Shown here piece by piece: positions 33,953-43,836 of a stretch of 50,413 nucleotides of DNA. Source of the DNA: Scleroderma bovista (taxonomy: Eukaryota > Basidiomycota > Agaricomycetes > Boletales > Sclerodermataceae). Within the stretch, counting starts at the first letter, position 1. Each line of letters starts with the position of its first letter. The notes beneath the pieces are model-generated. The model was not told where the DNA came from and did no database searches. It saw only the letters and a list, made by a program, of their open reading frames with translations. The stretch is taken from the NCBI GenBank assembly GCA_037178675.1, contig JAYMGJ010000557.1, forward strand, positions 1 to 50,413. The letters run 5' to 3'. A program made the position numbers and the translations under genes.

Positions 33953-34010
33953 CAAAGGGGGGTTGACAATGTATTATAATCCCATATCTATCATTATCAA
34001 CCCCCCTTTG
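33953..34010. repeat. Perfect 14 bp inverted repeat hairpin
   Basis: CAAAGGGGGGTTGA (33953-33966) and its exact complement at 33997-34010 enclose 30 AT-rich bases. It lies just outside the Helitron 3' end. It may be the remains of a small inverted-repeat element. Confidence 0.7.
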
Positions 34011-34022
34011 ATGATTATAATA

Positions 34023-34850
34023 GATTATCTTTCCCTCAAAATTTCCCTGATATTCAGACCCTCCAGACAGTTAGGCCAGTCAGACACTTCAGGCCACTCC
34101 AGACCAGTCAGATTCCCCAGACAGTCAGGCCAGTCAGACACTTCAGACTGTGTCAGACCAGTCAGAGTGGTCAGAGTGGTCAGACCCACCAGACAGCCAG
34201 GTCAGTCAGATAGTTCAGGCCAATCCAGAGCAGTCAGAGCAGTCAGACACTTCAGACTACCCTAGACCAGTTAGAAAAATCAGACCAATCAGACCCCCCA
34301 GACAGTCAGGCCAGTCAGACACTTCAGACCACCCCAGACCAGTCAGACTGGTTAGACCCACCAGACAGTCCAACCAGTCACATATTTCAGGCCAATCCAG
34401 ACCAGTCAGAACAGTCAGAGTGATCAGACCCTTCAGGCAGTCAGGCCAGTCAGATACTTCAGGCCACTCCAGAGCAGTCAGAGTTGTCAGACCTCCTAGG
34501 CAGTCAGATCAGGCAGAGCAATCAGAGCAATCAGACACTTCAGACTTCTGCAGACCAGTCAGAGTGGTCAGTGGTCAGACCCACCAGGTAGTCAGACCAG
34601 TCAACCATTTAAGCCCCTGCCAGACATGTCATACCAGTCAGACTCTCCAGCTAGTAAGGTTGTCAGATAGATAAGACCATTCAGAGTAACCAGCACAATC
34701 AGGGCCCCCAGATAATAAGTCACTCAGAAAGTTTAGACCACCCAGACTGTCAGACTGTCCATGAGTCATAGCGGCCAGACACCCCAGCCAGTAAGTTAGT
34801 AAGACAGTTAAGACCATTCAGACCAATCAGAAAATGTAATTAACAGACAC
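34023..34850 (+). repeat. CAGTCAGA minisatellite unit, copy 2
   Basis: Starts with the inverted 29 bp flank (34023-34051) found at 9751-9779, then a degenerate tandem of CAGTCAGA and CCAGACAGTCAGG words in the same strand sense as copy 1. The right flank seen in the other copies is not recognisable; the array fades by about 34850. The frames at 33963-34265 and 34150-34674 are repeat translations. Confidence 0.75.
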
Positions 34851-35034
34851 ACCTAATAGTCAATCATTGTTGTTATGTCTCAAGAACAAGCAATAGTGTA
34901 ACAATATATTCATTAATCTATAATTGTTAGGGGTCTCTGTTGTCATTTAGGCATGGGTCATCATCACCTAGGGGTGCAGGTTGCCACCATGGTTGTCAAC
35001 AGTGATGCTGGCAGTCAATTAAAGGTGTATGGGT
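34851..35034. other. Short unique spacer
   Basis: No gene or repeat is recognised between the array and the next inverted-repeat block. Confidence 0.3.
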
Positions 35035-35349
35035 GTTAGGTCCTAGTGGAGTTTGAAACCTAATCTAGTGGCCCTCCTCCTCCACTATGAATTATTTTAT
35101 TGTATTTAATATTTGGCTGACCTGTACACCTTTAGCTAGAGTGCCCTCTGCATCAAATGCAGAGGATAGAAACAAATTAATACCCATTCACCCCTGCCTA
35201 CCACCAAATTTGTCCACATGCACACTGGGTCAATCCAGTGTCAGTAGTATAGTAGCAATAACACCATCAATACAAAAAAAAGAGCCATTAAAGCAAACAT
35301 TTTTTTATTGTATCAAGGTATGACATAGACTAGATACTATACTAAATAA

Positions 35350-35765
35350 ATTGCACCACCACCACCACCACCGTCATCATGTGATCATCAATGCAGGGGT
35401 GGTGGGTGGTAGTGGGTCAGTGTCATCACCATTGTCGCATTGGTGGGCCAGTGTGGTGGTGGCCAGTGTCTTGCGTTGTCGATGTCAGTGATGGTTGTCG
35501 TTGATGCAGTTGGGGTGGTGGTCGCATTGTTGGCCGTTGTCGTCGCATTGGTGGTCGATGATGCTGTTGTCGTCGTTGATGTTGTTGATGTTGGTGGCCA
35601 TGTCGACAACGTTGAGGGTGTTGCTGGCGGTGGTGGTGTCGTCAACAGCTACAACGCTGGGGCTGGTGTGGTCACCGTGGCATTGTCATTGTCAATGATG
35701 ACACTGGTCGTCGTTGTCGCTGCGGGTGCTGCGGGTGCTGTGGGTGGTCGTTGTCAGTAGTGGTA
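35350..35765 (+). repeat. GTC/GTG triplet-rich low-complexity DNA
   Basis: Begins with a CACCACCACCACC run (35354-35370), then irregular GTTGTCGTTG/GTGGTGG words. Frames on both strands give Val- or Thr-rich translations without domains. Confidence 0.8.
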
Positions 35766-35984
35766 GATGGGGTTTGAAGTACTTACCTTAGTGTATGGAA
35801 CGCAGGACTTAGAAAAAAAATTGGAGTTGTTGTGATTACAAATCATATCACAACAACTCCAAATATTCTCTACATAAGTCCCGCGTCACCTCCGTCTCCC
35901 ATTCAACCATGACGATGACAACACGTCGACCACGACTCGCTATCAGGTACGTACCACCATATGCAGCACCCGCCACTAACACAC

Positions 35985-36640
35985 AACCACGACAGCCCCA
36001 GTGTCGTCCAACAATGATGACCCCCTGCCCATTGTCTCTGATGGATGATCACAGACGACCATGACCCCCATCCCAGCGCCATCCAATGACAACGACGAAC
36101 CCCAGCCCATCCTCTCTGACGGACAACCACAACCCCCATCCCAGGACCCCCATCCTGTTGTTGTCCAACAACAGCGACCCCCCGCCTGTCATCTCTGATG
36201 GACGACCACGACCCCCATCCCAGCGCCGTCCAATGACGACGGCGACCCCCAGCCCGTCCTCTCTGACGGATGACCATGGACAATGACCCCCATCCCAGCA
36301 CCCCCATCTCAGCGTCATCCAACAACAATGACCCCCAGCCCATCGTCTCTGACGGACGACCACAGATGACCACGACCCCCATCCCAGCGCCATCCAACGA
36401 TGATGGCGACCCCCAGCCCATCCTCTCTTATGAACAATGACGATGACCCCCTGCCCATCATCTCTGATGGATGACCACAACCCCCAGCCCATCCTCTCTG
36501 ATGGACGACCATGGATGACAATGACTACCCCTATGTCGCCTCTAATGGACAAAGACCGATGATAACCACCCCCGTCCCAGCGTCGTCCAACAACAACAAC
36601 AACAATGACCCCACCACCACCAGCGTCAACAACCATGACA
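35985..36640 (+). repeat. Minisatellite of about 60-70 bp units (GACCCCCATCCCAGC)
   Basis: Repeated words GACCACGACCCCCATCCCAG, CGCCATCCAA and CCCAGCCCATCCTCTCTGA occur about eight to ten times in varying order. Minus-strand Gly/Val-rich frames crossing it are artefacts. Confidence 0.8.
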
Positions 36641-37169
36641 ATGATGACCAGCCCCAGCAATGATGACACTCCCCACATTCCCATCCCCAGCATGACATCA
36701 GCAAATCCCTTGTTTCGGGACAGCACTTACAGTAATTACCGTAATAGTACAGAATGTGACAGCGCTTACAGCATACATTGCTACAGGGTCCCAGTTCCAT
36801 GGGAATGCAGCACTGACACAGCATGTCACAGTATGTTGACTTTTTCACAAATTTCACTAAGTCCCGTCCCATCACTTACCCCACCCCCACTGCTCTCCCC
36901 CACTCCGCCACTGTAATTAATTTGCACTGTTCGTGCACGATGCTGTCCACCACAGCGCAATCACACCTCCAGGTATGTTTTTTGTGTTTTGTTTCATATA
37001 CTAACTATTGTTACAGGACCTCTGCGTGTACCTATGCCCGTACAGCACAAATCATTCCCCCCTCTCATATGTTTTTTTATTTTTACAACTTTTATTACCA
37101 GCCTGTTGCATGGACACTCACCCCACATACACCACACAGCCCTGCCACCTACACCGACCGACTCTGAGA
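36641..37169. other. Spacer with no recognised gene
   Basis: AT/GC-mixed sequence with repeated TACAG/GACAG words (36720-36850) and pyrimidine-rich stretches. Nothing coding is supported. Confidence 0.3.
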
Positions 37170-38440
37170 CTGGCACCACAATGCGATGACGACAACACCA
37201 CAACCAAGACCAAAACACTGACCACAACCACAACCACCACAATGCGACGACGACCACACAACGACGACCATTGTGACCACCACCAACACAGCGCCAACTA
37301 CCACCCTCTTTACCACACCAAATGATGGCGACGACAGCCACCACCTCAACAACAACATCTACCACCACCACCACCACTGCCACCACCAGTCTCAATGACC
37401 CCAGTGCCAGCATGCACGCACATTGCAAAGCGACCATGACCATGACTGGCAATGACGATGACCCCAGTCCAGCACGCATGCACACAGTGGCACAACCACG
37501 GCCACGACCACGACTAGTGATGATGACCCCAGTGCCAGCAGGGATGCGACGCAACCACCACCACCACTGGCGTTGACGACCCAGTGCCCGCCCCCATGCC
37601 CACACACTGTGACATGACCACAACCATCACCCACCACTGGCGTTGGCGACCCAGCGCCCACCTGCACGCATGTTGTGACGCGACCACCACCACCACTACC
37701 GACGGCAACGACCCCAGTGCCACCACGCACACATGTTGCGATGCGACCACCACCACCACCACTAGCGTTGACAACCCAGCGCCTGCTCACCCACACGTTG
37801 AGACACAACCACGACCATTACTGTCAACAGCAACAACCCCAGCGCAAGCATGCACGCACGCATGCTACGGCGCGATCACCACCACGATGATGAGGGCGAC
37901 GACCCCAGTGCCAGCATGCACACATGCTGCAGTGTGACCACCACCACCACCAATTGTGTTGACGACCCAACACCCGCACGCACTCACGTTGCGACGCGAC
38001 CACCACCACTAGTACCGGCGTCGACGACCCAGCGCCAGCGTGCACGACCACCACCACCACTCGTTTTGACGACCCAGCACCCGCACGTACACACGTTGCG
38101 ATGAGACTACCATCACCACCTCCACTTGTGTTGACGACCCAGCGTCCACACGCACACACATTGCAACATGACCACCACCACTACCGGCATCAACGACCCA
38201 GCGCCAGCATGCACGAACGCACGCACGCACGCTGCAGTGCAACCACCACCACCACTCGCGTTGATGACCCAGCGCCCACACGCACACACGTTGCGACATG
38301 ATCACCACCACTACTGGTGTCGACGACCCAGCACCAGCACGCACGCTGCTGCACGACCACCACCACTACCAGCATTGACAACGATGACAACAACAATGCG
38401 CATGTGGCCAGTGCCACGGCGGTATGACGGCAACAAAGAA
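37170..38440 (+). repeat. Minisatellite of GACCACCACCACC and TTGACGACCCAGCGCC words
   Basis: Irregular units of about 60-120 bp repeat GTTGACGACCCAGCGCC, CACACGCACACACGTTGCGA and GCGACCACCACCACC from 37560 to 38370. The upstream part is a simpler CCACAACCACCAC mix. Confidence 0.8.
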
Positions 38441-38985
38441 TGGGGATGATGACAATGCTACAGCGGACAGCATTGAAGGAACCAATTAGCATTTAGTAAA
38501 TTACAATGTAGTAGCTACAATTGAATACAGGGTTGTCCAGTTTGACTACAGAATGATACAGTGTGATACAGAGTGTGACAGCAGATACAGTACGAATCTA
38601 TGTACAGCGCGCGAGATTCTGTAATGGTCTGTACAGCACTGTCACAGTGCTGTCACCGTGCTGTACAAATGGGGACCTATCTGTATCACTGTGGGAACTG
38701 TAGCCAACTGTACAGCTTTGCACAGCTTGGCACAGCAACTTAGGGTTTTGCTGATGATTTGCCAGCACATTGCCCGAAGATGACAATGGCATTCTCCCAG
38801 CCCAGCATCGTCTGGTGACCACAACAATGCGTGCCCTGTGTCCCCCAGCCCCAGCTTGATGATGCCCCCCTATTTGTATATAATATATATTTGTTGTACT
38901 AGTGTTTTTTTGTTCAGAATTAATATAAATTTATTAGCATGAATATTGAATAAATTAAGTGGCAAAAGAATACAGATGGATACAG
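38441..38985. other. TACAG-rich spacer with no gene
   Basis: Contains scattered GATACAG/TGTACAGC words (38530-38740) with short self-complementary stretches such as CAGCACTGTCACAGTGCTG (38634-38652). No gene is seen. Confidence 0.35.
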
Positions 38986-38989
38986 CTAA

Positions 38990-39663
38990 TGGCCTGGCTG
39001 GTCTGGCTAATCTTAATAGTCTAATTGGTCTGACTGGTCTGAGTCTCTGAATTGTCTGGCCAGTCTTACTGATGTGACTTGTCTGGGTGGCCTGACTGGT
39101 CTGGTTGGTCTGGATTGTCTTAACTGTCTGACCAACTTACTATCTAAGGGGCCTGACAGGTCTGACAGTCTGGGTGATCTGATTGGGCTGGGTGGTCTGG
39201 ATGGTCTGGACTGTCTTGACTGTCTGACTGACTTACAATCTGGGTGGTCTGACAGGTCTGACAGGTCTGGATGGTCTTAACTGACTGACTGACTTACTGC
39301 CTGAGTGGTCTGACTGGTCTGACTGGTTTGGATTGTCTTAACTCTCTGACTGACTTACTGCCTGGGTGGTCTGACTGGTCTGACTGGTCTGGATTGTCTT
39401 AACTCTCTGACTGACTTACTGTCTGGGTCCTCTGACTGGTCTGGAGTGGTCTGGACTGTCTGACTGACTGACTGGCTGGCTGGTCTGGCTGGTCTGACTG
39501 GTCTGACTGGTCTGGTGGTCTGGCCATCTGGTTTCAGCAGACACCCTGGTCTGATGGTCTGGAATGGCTTGACTGACTTATCTGACTTATCCATCTTAAC
39601 TATCTGATTCCAGACAATCCAGACGCTGTAAGAGAGTTAAGACCAATTGTCACCTTGCTGATG
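38990..39663 (-). repeat. CAGTCAGA minisatellite unit, copy 3 (inverted)
   Basis: The array reads TCTGACTGGTCTGG on the plus strand and ends with the inverted left flank of copy 1 (39645-39663). The other end has no recognisable flank, so this copy is truncated or diverged. It lies inside the inverted-repeat-bounded 35-41 kb segment. Confidence 0.75.
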
Positions 39664-40730
39664 TCCTATCCCTCCTCAGAGCTTGCATGATAGTTCTGGG
39701 CTTGTCCCTTAGGGTTGTCTCATTTTGGCTCCATCTTGCCTCCTCATTTGCTCCATTTCAATGGTACACACTCATGCATTCTCCCTTTCTATTAAGCACT
39801 TTTTTGTACACAACTTATTAGCATTATTTGGTAGTCAATCCTACTCAAAAGTTTTCATACTGAATATTTGCACTCCGACCAAACCTTCGACATTAGATAA
39901 TACACTATGCCTCAATATGGCAAGTCATGTGAGACTGCAACTGCAACTGCAACTGTCAGTTGCAGCACTGGAGCTATACTTGTGGGTCTGGGAAAAAAAT
40001 TAAATAAATAAATTCAGGAGCACAAAAGTTAATTTGAGTTGAGATGAGACTCACGAGAGGGAGGCAATGTGTTCTATACCATGTTGCAACTTGCTGGCCA
40101 AGCAACATGGTAACTAATGTAGGTACTCATATTTGCAAGAACAATAGTACATTGAGTCAGATACAGAGTAAGGACTAAAAACTATGAGTTTGAACAAAGC
40201 CCCATTTGATGTGGTTGAAAGGTGTCCCTGTACTGTCTTCTGTGGGCATTTGCCAATGCTCCAGCAACTGGCACACTCCTTTGAATGACAGTGGGTGCAT
40301 GTGTGCTCCAGAATAGTCATTTTAGTGGGCTTGTTTACTATCCATACTATTTTTTGTACTACTTTTCGACTATTTCTACTATTCCAGCTCACAGGTAGTA
40401 GGGAACAAAACACAATGCATTTGGGATAAGGGCAGCATGAAACAATTACATGAGTATAGCCCTACAACAATCCAAAATGAAGGTGTGACTGAGGAAAAAA
40501 AAAGAAATTTAGTGGGCATGTTGACATCAACATGCCAGGGCTGGTCATGGCATAATGGTGCATTGGTGAAGTTGGTGGCTATTGACGCTGAGCGTGTAAA
40601 GAAGAAAAGAAAAGCTTGCCTGCTGGGCGCGTTGGCATCAATATGCGGAGAGGGGTCATCTTTGTCGACATTGGGGCTGGTGGTGTGCACCGTTGACGGC
40701 GATCGCTGCCACCGTCATCCAGACGCTGCG
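39664..40730. other. Spacer with no recognised gene
   Basis: Unique-looking sequence. Short frames (39725-40003 plus, 40114-40413 minus) show no conserved motif. Confidence 0.3.
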
Positions 40731-41050
40731 GGTGTAAAGAAAGAAAGAAAGAAAGAAAAATACTTGCTGTTGCTGCCATCGTCGTCACTGTCACTGGTGG
40801 TGCCGTCGTCGACGTTGGTGGTGGTGGCCACAACTGTCGTCGTCATCGTCGTCATCGTTGGTGGTGGTGCTGGCCGTGGCCGTCGTCATTGCTGAGGTTG
40901 CTGGTGGCCGCGGCTGTTACTGCTGTGTCGTCGTCAGGACACCGCATGAAAAGAAGAAAAAAAATTACTTGCTGTCACCACTGTCGTCGTCGTCCCTGGC
41001 GGTGCTGGCCATGGCCGTCGTGGTGGCTACAGTACTTGATTTGCCATCTG
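40731..41050 (+). repeat. GTC/GTT triplet-rich low-complexity DNA
   Basis: Includes an AAAGAAAGAAAGAAAG run (40739-40758) and irregular GTCGTCATCGTCGTCATCG words. Similar in kind to 35350-35765. Confidence 0.8.
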
Positions 41051-41199
41051 GGTAATCGCCGTGCATCTTGATTCTGTGGGGATCATTGGCTGAGTGCGGT
41101 GTAAGAGGCAGAATTATTTTCAGCGGGCCGAGCGGTCCGGTAGGTTAGGTTTCAAACTCCGATAGGTCCTAACTGGCCCACAGGTATAGTTCTACCGCC

Positions 41200-41815
41200 G
41201 CGACTGCGACTGCGACTACTCTGAGCCTCCCTATAGTCTGGAACAATCCCAGCTTCTGGACTTCCATCAAGGTGACACCGGACCAGGGCGAGAAGGGATT
41301 GAAGGAGCAATTGAAGAGGAGCCATAAGGCTTTACTGGACATTTGGTTTGAGGATTGGTATTATCCCATACATGTGGTATATGACCAGTTCTACGCATTA
41401 CTTATGATCTATCTCTTTTATTCTCCTATCGAGTCGACGATCAGGGTGCCGAGTCTCTGTGTCGTGCATTTCCAGGGGTACCCCAAGTACACTTATCGGC
41501 ACAGGAGACTTCTTTCTTTATGGCTGGTATTCACGGACCCGGGGCCTTTGAAAGGCGACCTCCCATAGACCAATGGCTAAAGCTCGAAACTGTAACCCTG
41601 TATGGTCTCAATTACCAGTGGCTGGAACGTTGGGAGCTTGGTAGTAGTAACGATCCTATCGTAAAGTGGCCCGGAAGTCGACAGGAATCAGGTCTACCAC
41701 GGTTACGCGTGAGGCTGCCCCGCTTCCGGGAAGGTGAAATGGGGTTACCTTCAACCTACTATGCATTACTGGAAAGGCACTGCAACTTGGAAGTATTTAC
41801 TTCCCCAACGTAGTT
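41200..41815 (+). pseudogene. F-box/LRR-like gene remnant
   Basis: The plus-strand frame reads VWNNPSFWTSIKVTPDQGEK and LKEQLKRSHKALLDIWFE, close to the segment after the F-box in basidiomycete F-box proteins (PSLWSSI ... WLERSG..PL). A second frame (41520-41813) gives DQWLKLETVTLYGLNYQWLE and LPRLRVRLPRF, like the following leucine-rich part. The F-box itself is missing and the two parts are in different frames, so this is probably a broken gene. Confidence 0.35.
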
Positions 41816-42168
41816 GATGAGTTCTTTTCCGAATCAGAGCCACTGTATTTTTGCCCTCAATCTGGTCTCTGCTCAGACAATTTAAGTACCTAGGTGGCTC
41901 TAGTTCATTTCAGCTTGTGCTTTGCCCCGTAGTGAATATGCGACAAGTCTTGACTGCTTAGACCATGTGCAGTTTGATGGACCTGCACAGACTGGAAGTC
42001 CCAGGCTATAGTGCCACCAGATCCAAGAGTCCATAACCGCTATTTACAATCCACAGGATTTACATAAACTGTACAGTCCCCTGCAACAAGTTGTTCGCTG
42101 TTGATTACGTACCGCCCATGATCATCTATGTATCTCGTCCTAGCGATTCATGCGAGTAGAGACCCGGG
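41816..42168. other. Intergenic, nothing recognised
   Basis: No domain, repeat or RNA gene is seen before the 3' end of the RBR gene. Confidence 0.3.
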
Positions 42169-43596
42169 CTAATCATAGTAGCCTTGATGCACTTGCTGCA
42201 GGTGTGGGTATATGGTATTGGTGGTGAAAACTCCCAAGCATTTCCAGCAGATAGAGGCACCACAGCTATAATCTCGTCAGCACCATGAAACACCTGCGTG
42301 GGATCACGATACCAACCGACAATCTACGCGATTGCACCCTCCTTCTTTCTCTATTATCACTTTGCAATGCGGGCACTTCTTGACACGTTCCCCTTGGGCA
42401 ACTACCCAGGCATCTGTCTGCTCTTCTTCGGCTTTGCGTCTCTTGAATTCATCACATGTCGACCCTTCATGAGGTTCATCACCACATGCCGAGCAAACCT
42501 CTTTGGAGCAAGATGGACAACGGAGTTTCATCGCAGCATCTTGGGATGTGGAGCGATAGATCTGTGTGCAGTCTGGTGTCCTGCAGAACTTGAACTCCGT
42601 CGGACGCTGGGAAACGTAGAAGTTAAATGCGGCCTTGAGCAGCAGCTCAAAGGATGCTGGAGCGAGAAACTGTTGAATGGTGGAGATGGTTACAGGGACT
42701 TGACAGTGGCCATCGTCGGCAACGCATGTCAAGGGAAATTGATTTATATCCACAGCAGAGTCCAGAAAGTGACGTAGACATGCGGAACAATAGGTGTGTC
42801 CACAGTTCAGTCGAAAGGCGTTCGAAATGCTGTCATAGCAAATTGGGCATACTTGTTCTGTCCCGAGAGATTTCCCCCCCAAATGGACCTTTTCCCGAGA
42901 GGGTGCTTTTCCAGAGCATTTCGCAGTGAAGGGATGCCATACTACGGTCAAGGTCATCGCACCGTATGGAGCCATGCCCCCAACCACCCCAGCGGTCGAC
43001 CTTTCAACCTTCAATGTAGAGCCCCTTAATTTGAGACCACCTGACGTAGAGACCAGTATTTCCGCAGATTGCTTATCTGTGACCAGTTTGGCCTCCAGCA
43101 TTCCCTTGCCGGTCTCCTCGATACCAACAAGATAGAAGTGATCGACCTCCAGATCCTGTTCCATGAACAAGGAACGCAATTCAGCATCTTGTATGTCGCT
43201 GGGAAGGTTCTCGATGAGAAGAGTACACAATTCGAAGCCAGTAGTAAGATCCAAAATGTCTAAGCCTCCAGTAAACGCGACGACGGAGCCTTGCATCATT
43301 CGACCGATGTTTTTGGGCATTTCGTCCTTTGATTCACCAGAAATGCAGTGCTGCGTGCCCTCCAGGTATGAGATCCCTGGCGGCTCGGCATATCTGGACA
43401 AATAAACACTTGCCTTCAACTGCTTTCCGAGCGGGAACTCGCAGTCAGACTCTGCTTTTCTGGCGAAGAAGGGAGCGTGCAGCGGTGGTGCTAGGCTCTG
43501 GAGTTGAATAGTAGTACTCATCATGGATGCGTGAAGCAACCAACCCCACGCCCCGCCGCGACCTTGAGGCCAACCAGGTTCCACGAGGTTTCCCAA
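42169..43596 (-). CDS. RBR-type E3 ubiquitin ligase with N-terminal RRM-like domain
   Basis: Exon 1 43596-42317, intron 42316-42266 (51 bp), exon 2 42265-42169. In order: an RRM-like fold (about residues 120-200) with CTLLIENLPSDIQDAELRSLF; RING1 CPICYDSISNAFRLNCGHTY and CSACLRHFL; IBR with KFCRTPDCTQIY, LRCPSCSKEVCSACGDEPH; RING2 VKKCPHCKVIIEKEGGCN, whose GGCN cysteine is the catalytic thioester position. It is completed after splicing by DCRCGASICWKCLGVF. RBR ligases pass ubiquitin from E2 through that cysteine to substrate; the substrate here is unknown. About 460 residues. Met at 43524 (MMSTTIQ) is an equally good start. Divergent from CSE1. Confidence 0.8.
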
Positions 43597-43836
43597 TAGG
43601 AGCGCAGATCGAAGGAGTGATGTGAGCCTGTGCTTTAGGACTTTGTCACATCAAGTGCGCTAATTAATTCCACCGTATCAGGTTTCTAAGTAGCGAGAAT
43701 GTTTGGTATACGTCTGATCGTACTGTTCTTTGTCTGAGGTACTACTTAGGGGCTAAACATATACAGCGACAAACACGTACTACTACTACCCGACCATCGT
43801 TATTCCCTTTCACCTTATTTGACAGTCGCGTCTACG

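Larger units (their letters stand above)
35035..41173. mobile_element. Inverted-repeat-bounded 6.1 kb low-complexity segment (candidate non-autonomous element)
   Basis: A 29 bp sequence at 35035-35063 (GTTAGGTCCTAGTGGAGTTT and on) recurs inverted at 41145-41173 with 26/29 identity, and similarity continues inward for about 10 more bases (CTAATCTAGTGGCCC against CTAACCTACCGGACC). The interior is mostly triplet-like DNA and holds no recognisable gene, plus one CAGTCAGA array. Target duplications were not found, so an element is an inference. Confidence 0.45.

Noticed and set aside
34150..34674. 174-residue open frame (RPVRxxRQSGQSDTS repeats)
   Set aside because: It is a translation of the CAGTCAGA array; similar frames occur in all three arrays and no composition or motif supports a protein.
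35903..36726. Long minus-strand Gly/Val/Trp-rich frames
   Set aside because: They arise from minisatellite DNA lacking stops in several frames; no domain.
37392..38344. Val/Cys/Gly-rich minus-strand frames and Thr/Pro-rich plus-strand frames
   Set aside because: Both strands stay open because of repeated GACCACCACC-type units; no evidence of a gene.
41126..41173. Possible tRNA/SINE promoter (GGCCGAGCGGTCC then GGTTTCAAACTCC)
   Set aside because: The A-box-like and B-box-like words are too close for a tRNA gene and no cloverleaf forms; the sequence is better explained as the right inverted repeat of the 35-41 kb segment.
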